DNA of 64,000 bases, from the NCBI RefSeq assembly GCF_009849585.1, contig NZ_VCRN01000010.1, positions 108,049-172,048 of the forward strand. Direction: 5' to 3'. A program made the translations under genes and the position numbers. Position 1 is the first letter of the stretch, and each line of letters opens with the position of its first letter. The notes below the pieces were generated by a model. It worked only from the letters and a program-made list of their open reading frames with translations, had not been told where the DNA came from and made no database searches. Below, one piece after another: positions 1-9,470 of this stretch. This DNA is from Bacillus sp. ZZV12-4809. GTDB lineage: Bacteria; Bacillota; Bacilli; Bacillales; Cytobacillaceae.

Positions 1-279
1 AGCTTCAATGGTTTTGCCAAGACCGACTTCGTCAGCCAGAATAGCTTTTCCGTTCATGTTCTCGACTACCTGCTTGGCCACTTCCAGCTGATGTGGAAGC
101 GGAGTAAGGTTCGGCAGATGCTTCGGAGCCTGCAGGCCTTCAAAATCAGGAATAGTTGTATGGTTCTCAACCTCAACAGCCAGTTTATATAGCTCCCAAT
201 TTCCCCATGGGCCGTCATCGTCAATTCTTTTTAAGAATTCATCCTGCCAGGCAGAATCAAAGCCAATTTGCACTGTCAT
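1..279 (-). CDS. yqhH: SNF2-family DEAD/DEAH helicase, N-terminal part (YqhH-like), cut by window edge
   Basis: Only the first 93 codons lie in the window; the gene runs off the left edge. The visible end reads ILADEVGLGKTIEA, the Walker A (motif I) signature of SNF2/RapA-type ATP-dependent helicases, preceded by an LPHQLEVAKQV Q-motif-like stretch at about residues 60-70. The ATG at 277-279 follows an AAAGGAG ribosome site. In B. subtilis the same gene (yqhH) lies divergent to gcvT, as here. The family translocates on duplex DNA or remodels protein-DNA complexes; the substrate of YqhH is not established. The family call is firm and the precise role unknown. Confidence 0.88.
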   Translation of the reverse strand, partial: MTVQIGFDSAWQDEFLKRIDDDGPWGNWELYKLAVEVENHTTIPDFEGLQAPKHLPNLTPLPHQLEVAKQVVENMNGKAILADEVGLGKTIEA

Positions 280-467
280 AAAAACAGCTCCTTTTATCTA
301 TATAAAGATATTGCCCAAACCCTGTTTAGGTGGTACGATGTTAGTAGCTTTGAAAGTTTTGAAAGTTTACAAATTACATTTAGTTAACCGAAGTAAATGA
401 AGCTTTATTTTTTCTGTTTGGTATAAGTATGACCATCTTGGAAAATTTTATAAATGCGAATGACAAC

Positions 468-626
468 AAGGGGAGAGACTACGTTTGTAGCGCCGAAGGA
501 GCAAGCAAAATTTGTGAATCTCTCAGGCAAAAGAACTCTTGTTTGACGCAGCTCTGGAGAGTGCTTTTAAATAAGCCACCCAAGGGGAAAGCCGATTTCG
601 GTAAACTTTCAGGTGCAAGGACAGAG
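468..626 (+). promoter_or_regulatory. Tandem glycine riboswitch in the gcvT leader
   Basis: Two consecutive glycine-aptamer copies precede gcvT. Copy 1 (about 468-545) carries GGGGAGAGACTAC, GCGCCGAAGGAGCAA and a TCTCAGGCAAAAGAAC segment. Copy 2 (about 551-626) carries CTGGAGAGTGC, GCCACCCAAGGGGAAAGCCG and TTTCAGGTGCAAGGACAGAG. These match the conserved cores of the cooperative tandem glycine riboswitch (gcvT motif) known in Bacillus. Glycine binding is expected to prevent the following terminator and turn the cleavage operon on. Confidence 0.95.
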
Positions 627-663
627 ATCTTCTCATATTTGAGGGGATACTCTGTCCTTTTTT
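619..663 (+). terminator. Riboswitch-controlled intrinsic terminator
   Basis: GGACAGAG (619-626) pairs with CTCTGTCC (650-657), followed by six T. The 5' arm overlaps the last strand of the second glycine aptamer, so ligand-bound and terminated forms are mutually exclusive. This is the expression platform of the riboswitch. Confidence 0.9.
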
Positions 664-706
664 ATGTTCCTAAAACAAATTAAACAGATTTAAGGGGGAC
701 GAGTAA

Positions 707-1810
707 ATGTCACAGTTAAAACGCACGCCTTTATTCGAGGTGTACAAAGATTACGGAGCTAAGACCATCGACTTCGGCGGCTGGGACCTTCCTGTTCAAT
801 TTTCAAGCATTAAAGAAGAACATGAAGCAGTCCGCACAAAAGCCGGCCTTTTTGATGTATCCCATATGGGAGAAATCGAAGTGAAGGGGACGGACAGTCT
901 TAAATACCTTCAAAAAATGATGACAAACGATATTTCCAAATTAAAGAACTCAGGTGCTCAATATACAGCCATGTGTTATGAAAATGGCGGAACTGTTGAT
1001 GATTTACTTGTCTATAAAATAGAGGAAGACTACTATTTGCTAGTTGTTAATGCTTCCAACATTGAAAAAGATTTTAACTGGCTTCAGGACCATGCTGAAG
1101 GAAATGTGGAATTAAAGAACCTTTCAGAAGATATGGCCCAGCTGGCAATTCAGGGGCCGCTTGCCGAAAAAGTGCTCCAAAAGCTTACTGGTACAAATCT
1201 GGCGGATATCGGATTCTTTAAATTCCAGCAGGATGTTGATTTGAATGGCAAGAAAGCGCTTGTCTCCAGAACGGGTTATACAGGAGAAGACGGATTTGAA
1301 GTTTACTGTGATTCCAAGGATGCAGCGGCATTATGGAATGAAATCCTTGAAGCGGGCAAAGAAGAAGGCGTTCTCCCATGCGGACTTGGTGCAAGAGATA
1401 CGCTTCGCTTTGAAGCCAACCTGGCACTATATGGCCAGGAGCTCTCTCCTGATATCACACCGCTTGAGGCAGGAATCGGCTTTGCTGTAAAAGTTAATAA
1501 AGAAGCTGAATTTATCGGCAAAGAAGTCCTTAAGAATCAAAAGGAAAATGGGATTCCGCGCAAGCTGGCCGGAATTGAAATGATTGACCGCGGTATTCCG
1601 CGCCATGGATATCCTGTATATAAAGGGGAAGAACTGATCGGAGAGGTGACAACAGGCACACAATCTCCGACGTTAAAAAAGAATATTGGCCTTGTTCTTA
1701 TCAAGAAAGAGCATGCGGAGCTCGGAACTGAATTGGAAGTGGAAATCCGCGGCAAAAGATTGAAGGCTAAGGTTGCAGCAACACCTTTTTACAAAAGAGA
1801 AAAGAACTAA
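707..1810 (+). CDS. gcvT: Aminomethyltransferase, glycine cleavage T protein
   Basis: T protein of the cytosolic glycine cleavage system. It takes the aminomethyl group carried on lipoylated GcvH, releases ammonia and forms 5,10-methylene-tetrahydrofolate. The 367-aa length is normal. The N-terminal GcvT folate-binding domain shows [13 protein letters not shown] near residue 48 and the conserved [15 protein letters not shown] segment (about 228-242), with the C-terminal beta-barrel domain following. ATG 707 follows AAGGGGG at a good distance. It is the first gene of gcvT-gcvPA-gcvPB, downstream of the tandem glycine riboswitch, so glycine is the expected inducer. Confidence 0.97.
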   Translation: MSQLKRTPLFEVYKDYGAKTIDFGGWDLPVQFSSIKEEHEAVRTKAGLFDVSHMGEIEVKGTDSLKYLQKMMTNDISKLKNSGAQYTAMCYENGGTVDDLLVYKIEEDYYLLVVNASNIEKDFNWLQDHAEGNVELKNLSEDMAQLAIQGPLAEKVLQKLTGTNLADIGFFKFQQDVDLNGKKALVSRTGYTGEDGFEVYCDSKDAAALWNEILEAGKEEGVLPCGLGARDTLRFEANLALYGQELSPDITPLEAGIGFAVKVNKEAEFIGKEVLKNQKENGIPRKLAGIEMIDRGIPRHGYPVYKGEELIGEVTTGTQSPTLKKNIGLVLIKKEHAELGTELEVEIRGKRLKAKVAATPFYKREKN

Positions 1811-1826
1811 CCGGGGGGAGAAAATA

Positions 1827-3173
1827 ATGAAACATCGCTATTTACCGATGACAGAGTCTGACCAGAAAGCCATGCTAGAAAAAATCGGCGTCAGTTCTGT
1901 AGAAGAATTATTCAGTGATATTCCCGAGAGTGTAAGGTTCAAGGGCGAATATAATATCAAGCCGGCGAAATCAGAGACAGCCTTAATGAAAGAGCTTACG
2001 AAAATGGCTCAGAAAAATGCTGATCTCCGCACAAATACATCTTTCCTTGGCGCAGGTGTTTATGATCACTACATGCCGGTCATTGTGGATCATGTATTAT
2101 CCCGTTCAGAGTTTTATACTGCCTATACTCCTTACCAGCCGGAAATTTCCCAGGGAGAGCTGCAGGCAATTTTCGAATTCCAGACTATGATTTGTGAATT
2201 AACAGGAATGGATGTTGCCAACTCATCCATGTATGATGGCGGGACGGCTCTTGCTGAAGCAGCAATGCTTAGCGCAGGAAGCACACGCCGTAAGAAAATC
2301 TTAATCTCAAGTGCAGTTCACCCCGAATCAAAGGAAGTAGTAAAGACATATGCAAAGGGGCAGTATATTGAAGTTATTGAGGTCCCTCATAAAGAAGGCA
2401 TCACTGACCTTGAAGCCTTAAATGAAATGATTGGCGATGATATCGCAGCTGTGATTGTACAGTATCCTAACTTTTTTGGAAGAGTCGAGCCTTTAAAAGA
2501 ACTCGAGGAAATTATCCACGCCCATAAATCCATGTTTGTAGTCTCAAGTAACCCGCTTGCTCTTGGCGCACTTACTCCTCCAGGAAAGTTTGGAGCAGAC
2601 ATTGTAGCAGGAGATGCACAGGTTTTCGGTATTCCGACTGCTTTTGGAGGCCCTCATTGCGGATATTTTGCCGTAACCTCCAAGCTGATGAGAAAAGTGC
2701 CGGGCCGTCTTGTCGGACAAACGGTAGACGATCAGGGACGCCGTGGTTTTGTGCTTACCCTTCAGGCGCGTGAACAGCATATACGCCGTGATAAGGCAAC
2801 GTCCAACATCTGTTCCAATCAGGCTCTTAATGCACTGGCGGCATCTGTAGCAATGACTGCTCTCGGCAAGAAGGGTGTAAAGGAAATGGCTTCTGCCAAT
2901 ATGCAAAAAGCCCATTATGCAAAACAGCAATTTAAGTCCAGCGGTTTTGAAGTTCCATTTGAAGGTCCTTCGTTTAATGAATTTGTTATCAAGCTGAATA
3001 AGCCTGTTAAAGAAGTTAATCAGAAGCTCCTTGAAAAGGGCATTATTGGCGGCTACGATTTGGGCCGAGATTATGCTGGCCTGAAAAATCATATGCTTGT
3101 TGCTGTAACAGAATTGAGAACGAAGGAAGAAATTGATGCATTCGTTAAAGAAATGGGGGATTACCATGCATAA
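1827..3173 (+). CDS. gcvPA: Glycine dehydrogenase (decarboxylating) subunit 1
   Basis: Alpha half of the two-subunit P protein of Firmicutes, which with GcvPB decarboxylates glycine and passes the aminomethyl group to lipoyl-GcvH. An in-frame start at 1773 lies inside gcvT; I choose ATG 1827 ([13 protein letters not shown]) because GGGGGGAG precedes it, giving 448 aa, the usual size. The motifs [12 protein letters not shown] and [13 protein letters not shown] are typical of the family. The PLP-binding lysine sits in the partner GcvPB. The stop overlaps the gcvPB start by 8 bp, indicating translational coupling. Confidence 0.96.
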   Translation: MKHRYLPMTESDQKAMLEKIGVSSVEELFSDIPESVRFKGEYNIKPAKSETALMKELTKMAQKNADLRTNTSFLGAGVYDHYMPVIVDHVLSRSEFYTAYTPYQPEISQGELQAIFEFQTMICELTGMDVANSSMYDGGTALAEAAMLSAGSTRRKKILISSAVHPESKEVVKTYAKGQYIEVIEVPHKEGITDLEALNEMIGDDIAAVIVQYPNFFGRVEPLKELEEIIHAHKSMFVVSSNPLALGALTPPGKFGADIVAGDAQVFGIPTAFGGPHCGYFAVTSKLMRKVPGRLVGQTVDDQGRRGFVLTLQAREQHIRRDKATSNICSNQALNALAASVAMTALGKKGVKEMASANMQKAHYAKQQFKSSGFEVPFEGPSFNEFVIKLNKPVKEVNQKLLEKGIIGGYDLGRDYAGLKNHMLVAVTELRTKEEIDAFVKEMGDYHA

Positions 3174-4626
3174 GGAAGATCAGCCACTCATCTTTGAACT
3201 AAGCACAGAAGGCAGAATCGGCTACAGCCTGCCTGAAATGGATATTCCGGAAGCTGACTTGAGCGAACTTCTTCCAGAAGGCTACCTGAGAGAAGAAGAG
3301 CCAGAGCTGCCGGAAGTGTCTGAACTGGATATCATGCGCCATTATACTGCACTCTCCAATCGAAATCATGGGGTTGATTCAGGATTTTACCCACTTGGAT
3401 CCTGTACAATGAAATATAATCCTAAAATCAATGAAAATGTAGCTCGCTACAATGGTTTTGCACACTTGCATCCTCTGCAGGATGAAAGCTCTGTTCAAGG
3501 TGCACTGGAATTAATGTATGATCTTCAGGAGCATCTCATTGAAATTACAGGAATGGATGAAGTTACACTTCAGCCTGCTGCAGGTGCGCATGGAGAATGG
3601 ACTGGATTAATGATGATCCGTGCTTACCATGAAGCGAATGGTGATACCAAACGCACAAAAGTTGTCGTTCCTGATTCTGCTCACGGAACAAACCCAGCAT
3701 CTGCAACAGTCGCAGGTTTTGAAACTATAACGGTTAAATCCAATGAAAATGGGCTTGTGGATTTAGAGGACTTAAGAAGAGTAGTTGGCGAGGATACTGC
3801 TGCCCTTATGCTGACTAACCCTAATACTTTAGGTTTGTTCGAAGAAAACATTCTTGAAATGGCTGAGATTGTTCACAGTGCTGGCGGTAAGCTTTACTAT
3901 GATGGAGCTAACTTGAATGCTGTACTTTCAAAAGCACGCCCAGGAGACATGGGATTTGATGTTGTTCACCTTAATCTTCATAAAACATTTACAGGACCGC
4001 ATGGAGGCGGCGGACCGGGATCTGGTCCTGTCGGCGTAAAAGCGGATCTGATTCCATTCCTTCCGAAACCTGTTTTGGTTAAGAATGGTGACCAATATGA
4101 GTTTGATTATGACCGTCCGCAATCAATCGGCCGCGTAAAGCCGTATTACGGAAACTTTGGCATCAATGTCCGGGCTTATACTTATATACGCACTATGGGG
4201 CCGGATGGGCTAAAAGCTGTAACGGAATATGCCGTATTAAACGCAAATTATATGATGAGAAGGCTGGAGCCGTTCTTTGACCTGCCATTTGACAGACATT
4301 GTAAGCATGAATTCGTTTTAAGCGGAAAGCGCCAGAAGAAGCTTGGCGTGCGCACATTGGATATAGCCAAGAGGCTCCTGGACTTTGGCTACCATCCTCC
4401 AACCATCTACTTCCCGCTTAATGTGGAGGAGTGTATTATGATTGAGCCGACAGAGACAGAGTCTAAAGAGACGCTGGATGCTTTCGTCGATGCCATGATC
4501 CAAATTGCTAAAGAAGCTGAGGAAAACCCTGAGATTGTTCAGGAAGCACCTCATACAACAGTTATTGGCCGTCTGGATGAAACAATGGCTGCAAGAAAGC
4601 CGGTTCTTCGCTATCAAAAAGTATAA
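3166..4626 (+). CDS. gcvPB: Glycine dehydrogenase (decarboxylating) subunit 2
   Basis: Beta half of P protein, carrying pyridoxal phosphate. The glycine-rich [20 protein letters not shown] segment (about residues 268-287) contains the Schiff-base lysine after His. The length is 486 aa, as expected. The start is ATG 3166 ([13 protein letters not shown]) with GGGG just upstream; the longer frame from 3133 lies inside gcvPA. It overlaps gcvPA by 8 bp and ends the operon before a strong terminator. GcvH is not in the window; its lipoate would come from the LipM pathway encoded nearby. Confidence 0.96.
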   Translation: MHKEDQPLIFELSTEGRIGYSLPEMDIPEADLSELLPEGYLREEEPELPEVSELDIMRHYTALSNRNHGVDSGFYPLGSCTMKYNPKINENVARYNGFAHLHPLQDESSVQGALELMYDLQEHLIEITGMDEVTLQPAAGAHGEWTGLMMIRAYHEANGDTKRTKVVVPDSAHGTNPASATVAGFETITVKSNENGLVDLEDLRRVVGEDTAALMLTNPNTLGLFEENILEMAEIVHSAGGKLYYDGANLNAVLSKARPGDMGFDVVHLNLHKTFTGPHGGGGPGSGPVGVKADLIPFLPKPVLVKNGDQYEFDYDRPQSIGRVKPYYGNFGINVRAYTYIRTMGPDGLKAVTEYAVLNANYMMRRLEPFFDLPFDRHCKHEFVLSGKRQKKLGVRTLDIAKRLLDFGYHPPTIYFPLNVEECIMIEPTETESKETLDAFVDAMIQIAKEAEENPEIVQEAPHTTVIGRLDETMAARKPVLRYQKV

Positions 4627-4630
4627 TGTC

Positions 4631-4664
4631 AAAAAAGAGTGTCCTAAACGGGCACTCTTTTTTG
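4631..4664 (+). terminator. Terminator of the gcv operon
   Basis: AAAAAAGAGTG pairs with CACTCTTTTTT around a short loop, ending in a T run, 5 bases after the gcvPB stop. Confidence 0.9.
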
Positions 4665-4817
4665 ATGCCTATAATGGATTGTTGCCGGATGTAAGAGAAT
4701 AGAGATATTCTGGTATAAAATCCGAGGGAAACAGCCAAAAAAATGAAAAGCGGGCTGGAAATGGGGATATGGCAGTGGTTAAGAAGAGTTTGAAGATGGG
4801 ACAGTTCAAAACAAAAT

Positions 4818-4846
4818 AGGCCCCGTTAAACTAACGGGGCCTTTTC
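4818..4846 (-). terminator. Terminator of the rhodanese gene
   Basis: AGGCCCCGTTA pairs with TAACGGGGCCT. On the minus strand it follows the rhodanese stop by 13 bases and ends in a short T-rich stretch. The stem is GC-rich and could also stop plus-strand readthrough. Confidence 0.8.
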
Positions 4847-4858
4847 AAGCTAATGCTA

Positions 4859-5242
4859 TTATTTTTTCACTTTCACTTTTCCGGACCATTTTTTAAATCC
4901 GCCCTGCAGGTGTGAAAGGTCTTTGTAGCCTTTACGGTGCAAAAACTGGGCAGCTCTCGCGCTTCTCATGCCGCTCTGGCAATATAAGTATACTGGCTTG
5001 TCCGGACGCAGTTCTTTCATGCGCATTTTCATTTGTGAAAGCGGTATATTGCGGGCACCTAAAATATGGCCGTTTTCAAATTCATTTGGTTCGCGAACGT
5101 CGATTAATTGGGCTTTTCTATAGCCTTCTCTAAACTGGTCTTCAGTAAGTGTTTTAACAATGCGGCGCTGATAAAACCAAGTTATGACAGAATAGGTAAT
5201 GATTGCACCCAAAATGATTAGAATGAAATAAAGTGTTTCCAA
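4859..5242 (-). CDS. yqhL: Membrane-anchored rhodanese-like sulfurtransferase (YqhL)
   Basis: 127 aa with one N-terminal membrane helix (about residues 3-22, LYFILIILGAIITYSVITWF) and a cytoplasmic single rhodanese domain. The catalytic loop is CQSGMRS with the persulfide-forming cysteine at residue 88. IDVREPNEFENGHILGARN is the conserved CH2A region. Rhodanese domains move sulfane sulfur; the physiological partner of YqhL is not settled. ATG 5242 follows an AGGAGAAAG ribosome site. It is transcribed opposite to its neighbours, as in B. subtilis where yqhL lies between gcvPB and lipM. Confidence 0.9.
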   Translation of the reverse strand: METLYFILIILGAIITYSVITWFYQRRIVKTLTEDQFREGYRKAQLIDVREPNEFENGHILGARNIPLSQMKMRMKELRPDKPVYLYCQSGMRSARAAQFLHRKGYKDLSHLQGGFKKWSGKVKVKK

Positions 5243-5424
5243 TATGTCTTTCTCCTTTCACACATAGGTAAGCCAACTAATATTATATAAGTCTTTCCTA
5301 ATGGGAGTAAAGGAAATCTGGTAAATTTGTTTTGGAAATTCAACATGCTTTTAATTTCACATCAATTTTGGTAGACTAATAACCGCAAATGACTAGTTAA
5401 AGAATCTGAAAACGAGGGTTATAT

Positions 5425-6261
5425 ATGACTAAAGAAGTTTGGCGATTTATTGATTCTAAAGAGGGGTCACCCTCCTTTAATATGGCTTTGGATGAAGCTT
5501 TGCTTGACTGGAACAGTGAAGGAAAGATGCCTCCGGTAATCCGGTTTTATGGCTGGAACCCCGCAACTCTTTCGATTGGATACTTCCAAAAGGCTGAAAA
5601 GGAAATAGATATGGAAGCAGTGAAGCAGCATGGTTTGGGTTTTGTCCGCAGACCAACAGGCGGAAGAGGGGTGCTTCACGAACATGAACTCACCTACAGC
5701 GTGATCGTTCCTGAAAACCACCCGGAAATGCCCACTACAGTAACGGAAGCGTACAGAGTCATTTCTGAAGGAATTCTAAAAGGTTTTCACGCACTTGGTA
5801 TGGAGGCGTATTTTGCTGTGCCAAAGACTGCTGAAGAAAGGGACTCTCTGAAAAATCCAAGATCGGCTGTTTGTTTTGATGCCCCAAGCTGGTATGAACT
5901 TGTAGTTGAAGGCCGTAAAGTAGCAGGGAGTGCACAGACAAGACAAAAAGGTGTCATCCTTCAGCATGGCTCTATATTACTTGATTTGGATGAAGACAAG
6001 CTCTTTAGCTTGTTCAAATATCCTAATGACCGGGTAAAAGAGAGAATGCAAAAGGCTTTTAAAAATAAAGCTGTGGCCATAAATGAGCTGACAACAGAAA
6101 ATATTACTCTTGAGCAGGCCAAGGCAGCTTTCAAGAAGGGGTTTGAGGAAGGCCTGAACATTGTGCTGGAACCTTACGAGCTTTCAGATGATGAGATGGC
6201 ATATGTACAAAAAATCGCAAAAGAACGATATGAAAGCGATGAATGGAACTATAAGAGATAA
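5425..6261 (+). CDS. lipM: Octanoyl-[GcvH]:protein N-octanoyltransferase LipM
   Basis: 278-aa BPL/LplA-fold transferase. LipM moves octanoyl from acyl-carrier protein to GcvH, the first step of lipoate assembly in Bacillus; LipA then inserts sulfur and LipL passes lipoate to other E2 proteins. The seen signatures are [18 protein letters not shown] (about 75-92), catalytic Cys at position 150 ([12 protein letters not shown]), the same number as in the B. subtilis enzyme, and [11 protein letters not shown] with the binding lysine. ATG 5425 has only a weak upstream GAGGG. Position next to gcv genes and the rhodanese matches B. subtilis yqhM. The product is needed by the glycine cleavage and Bkd complexes encoded in this window. 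Confidence 0.95.
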   Translation: MTKEVWRFIDSKEGSPSFNMALDEALLDWNSEGKMPPVIRFYGWNPATLSIGYFQKAEKEIDMEAVKQHGLGFVRRPTGGRGVLHEHELTYSVIVPENHPEMPTTVTEAYRVISEGILKGFHALGMEAYFAVPKTAEERDSLKNPRSAVCFDAPSWYELVVEGRKVAGSAQTRQKGVILQHGSILLDLDEDKLFSLFKYPNDRVKERMQKAFKNKAVAINELTTENITLEQAKAAFKKGFEEGLNIVLEPYELSDDEMAYVQKIAKERYESDEWNYKR

Positions 6262-6290
6262 AAGCGGCTAAGTCGCTTTTTCTCTTTTTT
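6259..6290 (+). terminator. Probable lipM terminator
   Basis: AAAAGCG and CGCTTTT form a short stem followed by a T-rich tract interrupted by CTC. The stem is modest, so efficiency is uncertain. Confidence 0.6.
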
Positions 6291-6292
6291 TA

Positions 6293-6463
6293 AGGATGTT
6301 TTCGCAAGTTTGCTGCCATTTGTTTTATTTTTACTGAGTTGATTGGAGCGGGAAGGTGCAAGATCCTCGAAACTGCACGTGCATTTTCTTCGTGCGGTGT
6401 GTACTCAAGGAAACTTATTCGGAGTCCTGCGGGAGCAGGGTATCCGGGTGCAAGATTAATGAA
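6293..6463 (+). repeat. Truncated copy of the dispersed GTTGATTGGAGCG-type repeat
   Basis: This stretch shares long blocks with 12893-13165: GGATGTTTTCGCAA, ACTGAGTTGATTG-AGCG, GCATTTTCTTCGTGCGGTGTG and GCGGGAGCAG. The right half seen in the other copy is missing here. Related palindromic repeats are, to my knowledge, scattered between genes in many Bacillaceae. The plus-strand ORF at 6339-6605 runs through it and is not a credible gene. Confidence 0.75.
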
Positions 6464-6610
6464 TATTTTTCCAAATAATGAACAAAAAAAGTGCAAGCTT
6501 CAAAATGTGTTAAAATTTATCGTTAATTGTCGAAAATCGGTCATTAACTCTGTTTTTCTTCAAATTTTAGTATTTTTTAAGTTTGACAAAACGATAATTT
6601 GCTGAACTCA

Positions 6611-6659
6611 ACACAACATGTAGTGTTGTCGAAAATATTAATAACACTATATATTGATT
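6611..6659 (+). promoter_or_regulatory. Two NrdR-box-like operators and candidate nrdJ promoter
   Basis: ACACAACATGTAGTGT (6611-6626) and ACACTATATATTGATT (6644-6659) each match 14 of 16 positions of the NrdR consensus acaCwAtATaTwgtgt. They start 33 bp apart, about three helical turns, the usual tandem arrangement. A possible promoter (TTGTCG at 6626, 18-bp spacer, TATATT at 6650) overlaps box 2, so the repressor would block RNA polymerase. NrdR represses ribonucleotide reductase genes when dATP is abundant. Confidence 0.72.
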
Positions 6660-6692
6660 TTATGGTTTAAGATGTGGTAACTTTAGGGTACT

Positions 6693-6727
6693 ATTTTGAC
6701 AGATAGATTTACTCTATCTGTCAAAAT
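6693..6727 (+). repeat. Perfect 15-bp inverted repeat in the nrdJ 5' UTR
   Basis: ATTTTGACAGATAGA (6693-6707) and TCTATCTGTCAAAAT (6713-6727) are perfect complements around a 5-base loop. No T run follows, so it is not an ordinary terminator. It lies 39 bases before the nrdJ start. It may be an RNA stability or attenuation hairpin, or a DNA operator. Confidence 0.85.
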
Positions 6728-6766
6728 GTACTTCCATATTTGATTTAGAAAGAAGGAGTTGTAACA

Positions 6767-9328
6767 ATGTCTGTTGCCCTAGGACAAAAAATGAAATTAA
6801 ACATTGAACGTTTAAACAAGGACATCCGTCTCTTTCCTCAGGTTCACCCTGTAACCCCTGATATGAAAATGACCCACAAAGGTGTTTCCCGCTTGGTTAT
6901 GCTAGACCGCTATACCTTCAAAGACACCGAGAAAGTGACACTCACAAACGGTGACTTTGTTGTTCTCACCATAAAGGAAGATCCAAAATTTCCTGCACGC
7001 GGATTAGGCTATATTCTCGACATAGACTGGGAAAACAAGACAGCAAAGGTTTTAGTAGAAGAAGATTACAGAGGAGTGCTGGATGATCCGGAAGAAGTGA
7101 GAACAGGCATTATTACAAAGCCTCTTGATGTAATCGAGAAGCCTCTGGAAATCTATTATGAGCAAATCGCCAAGCGTAATGCAACTGGCCTTGCATCTGT
7201 TGAAAAAACCGAAGAAAAAAGAAAAGAATGGTTTGAAAAATTCTATCAGGAATTGAAAAACCTGAATTTTATTCCGGCTGGCCGGGTGTTGTACGGAGCA
7301 GGTGCTGAAACAGATGTTACGTATTTCAACTGTTATGTAATGCCATTCGTGCAGGATTCCCGTGAAGGAATTTCCGAGCACCGCAAGCAGGTAATGGAAA
7401 TCATGAGCCGCGGCGGCGGCGTAGGGACAAACGGTTCAACTCTTAGACCGCGCAATACACTCGCAAAAGGAGTGAACGGAAAATCCTCCGGTTCAGTTTC
7501 CTGGCTGGATGATATTGCGAAGCTTACACATCTTGTGGAGCAAGGGGGATCCCGAAGAGGTGCACAGATGATTATGCTATCTGATTGGCATCCGGACATT
7601 ATCGAATTCATCATTTCGAAAATGCAAAACCCAAGAATTTTACGCTTCCTTCTTGAAAATACAAAGGATGAAACCATAAAAAAATATGCTAAAGAAAAAT
7701 TAAAATTCACTCCGTTTAATGAACAGGAAATTGCCATGTACCAGGGCATTATTAATTACAAAAGCATTCCAGGCTATGGCGGCTTCAGTGAAAAAATCAT
7801 TAAAGACGCAGAGGAAAAGCTTGCGGCTGGAGGTACTTATAGTGTTCACAACTCTGAGTTCCTGACAGGAGCAAACATTTCAGTCTGCCTCACGAAAGAA
7901 TTTATGGATGCGGTTGAAAATGATGCAGAATATGAGCTTCGTTTCCCGGATGTTGAGTCCTATGATGCCGAAACGATGAAAACATACAACGAAGAATGGC
8001 ATAAAGTAGGTGATGTCAGAGAGTGGGAAAAACTAGGCTATAAAGTGCGCGTTCATCGTAAAATTAAAGCGAAAGAGCTATGGAACCTGATTAACATCTG
8101 TGCAACATACTCAGCTGAACCAGGCATTTTCTTTATTGATAATGCCAACGACATGACGAATGCACAGGCTTACGGACAAAAGGTCGTAGCTACAAATCCT
8201 TGCGGCGAGCAGCCTCTGGCGCCAAATTCCGTATGTAACCTTGCAGCAGTAAACCTTGCAGAAATGGCAGATAAGGAAAATAAAACAGTTAATTTTGAAA
8301 AGCTGAAGCGTACTGTTGAAGTGGGTGTACGGATGCAGGACAATGTCATAGATGCTACACCATACTTCCTTGAAGAGAACAAAAAGCAGGCATTAGGCGA
8401 GCGTCGTGTTGGTCTTGGTGTAATGGGGCTTCATGATCTGCTGATCTATTGTGAAACAGAATATGGATCTGAAGAAGGCAACGTGCTGATTGATAAAGTC
8501 TTTGAAACCATTGCTACTTCAGCATACAAAGCTTCTATAAAGCTTGCAGAGGAGAAAGGAAGCTTCCCGTTCTTAACAGGTGAAAATCCTGAAGAAACGA
8601 ATCGCCTGCGCAAAGCTTTTACAGAAACAGGCTTCATGAAGAAAATGCCTGAAGATATCCGTGCTTCTATTTTAAAAAGCGGAATCCGCAATTCGCATCT
8701 TCTAACCGTTGCTCCTACGGGATCCACAGGAACCATGGTGGGAGTATCTACGGGCCTTGAACCATATTTCTCCTTCTCATACTTCAGAAGCGGCCGCTTA
8801 GGCAAGTTCATTGAAGTGAAGGCAGATATAGTTCAGGAATATTTAGACCGTAACCCGGATGCTGATCCTGAAAATCTGCCTGAATGGTTTATTGCGGCGA
8901 TGGATCTTGCTCCGGAGGCACACGCAGATGTCCAATGTGTGATCCAGCGCTGGATTGACAGCTCAATCAGTAAAACGGTCAACGCACCAAAAGGCTATAG
9001 TGTTGAACAGGTTGAAAAGGTATATGAACGCCTATACCGCGGCGGAGCAAAGGGCGGAACAGTATATGTGGACGGATCGCGCGATTCTCAGGTACTGACG
9101 CTTAAAGCTGAAGAGAACACCTTTGATAGCGATGATACAGTCAAAAAAGAAAAATCAAAGCAGCATGTAGTGCTGGTTGACACAATTAGCGACCTGCGCT
9201 CAACCGATGTAACAATCGGTTCAGAAGTAGGCAATACATGTCCGGTATGCCGCAAAGGAAAAGTAAAAGAAATCGGCGGCTGCAATACTTGCACAAACTG
9301 TAATGCACAGCTTAAATGCGGATTATAA
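6767..9328 (+). CDS. nrdJ: Adenosylcobalamin-dependent ribonucleotide reductase (class II)
   Basis: 853-aa single-chain reductase that makes deoxyribonucleotides using a B12-generated thiyl radical, so it works with or without oxygen. Visible family signatures: FNCYVMPFVQDSREGI (first active-site cysteine), MSRGGGVGTNGSTLRPRN, NPCGEQPLAPNSVCNLAAVN (about 480-500, catalytic Cys and Glu), and LLTVAPTGSTGTMVGVSTGLEPYF. The C terminus has a CPVC...CNTCTNC...C zinc-ribbon-like tail, which in class II enzymes holds redox cysteines. ATG 6767 follows AGAAGGAG. It is a single-gene unit with its own terminator. NrdR-like boxes and a long hairpin precede it; I see no B12 riboswitch. Confidence 0.96.
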   Translation: MSVALGQKMKLNIERLNKDIRLFPQVHPVTPDMKMTHKGVSRLVMLDRYTFKDTEKVTLTNGDFVVLTIKEDPKFPARGLGYILDIDWENKTAKVLVEEDYRGVLDDPEEVRTGIITKPLDVIEKPLEIYYEQIAKRNATGLASVEKTEEKRKEWFEKFYQELKNLNFIPAGRVLYGAGAETDVTYFNCYVMPFVQDSREGISEHRKQVMEIMSRGGGVGTNGSTLRPRNTLAKGVNGKSSGSVSWLDDIAKLTHLVEQGGSRRGAQMIMLSDWHPDIIEFIISKMQNPRILRFLLENTKDETIKKYAKEKLKFTPFNEQEIAMYQGIINYKSIPGYGGFSEKIIKDAEEKLAAGGTYSVHNSEFLTGANISVCLTKEFMDAVENDAEYELRFPDVESYDAETMKTYNEEWHKVGDVREWEKLGYKVRVHRKIKAKELWNLINICATYSAEPGIFFIDNANDMTNAQAYGQKVVATNPCGEQPLAPNSVCNLAAVNLAEMADKENKTVNFEKLKRTVEVGVRMQDNVIDATPYFLEENKKQALGERRVGLGVMGLHDLLIYCETEYGSEEGNVLIDKVFETIATSAYKASIKLAEEKGSFPFLTGENPEETNRLRKAFTETGFMKKMPEDIRASILKSGIRNSHLLTVAPTGSTGTMVGVSTGLEPYFSFSYFRSGRLGKFIEVKADIVQEYLDRNPDADPENLPEWFIAAMDLAPEAHADVQCVIQRWIDSSISKTVNAPKGYSVEQVEKVYERLYRGGAKGGTVYVDGSRDSQVLTLKAEENTFDSDDTVKKEKSKQHVVLVDTISDLRSTDVTIGSEVGNTCPVCRKGKVKEIGGCNTCTNCNAQLKCGL

Positions 9329-9344
9329 ATATAAATGAAATGAG

Positions 9345-9382
9345 AGAAGAAGATGGAAATATTTGTTCCATCTTCTTTTTTT
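9345..9382 (+). terminator. nrdJ terminator
   Basis: AGAAGATGGAA pairs with TTCCATCTTCT around a 7-base loop and is followed by a run of T. Confidence 0.92.
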
Positions 9383-9470
9383 GCTGCTCGTTTATTTGGC
9401 TCATACTACAGTCATAGGATCCAGCCAGGATTATCTGCTGGCCGACAAATTGACAAAGAGAGGTTAACCA

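Noticed and set aside
429..683. 84-codon ORF before gcvT
   Set aside because: It lies entirely over the glycine riboswitch and its terminator; the sequence is explained by RNA structure, and there is no ribosome site.
2544..3167. 207-codon minus-strand ORF
   Set aside because: It is antisense to gcvPA, lacks a ribosome site and has no protein-like composition; a shadow of the real gene.
6339..6605. 88-codon ORF upstream of nrdJ
   Set aside because: Runs through the truncated dispersed repeat and AT-rich promoter sequence with no ribosome site.
6293..6766. Cobalamin riboswitch in front of nrdJ
   Set aside because: Looked for the B12-box and typical long leader fold; neither is present.
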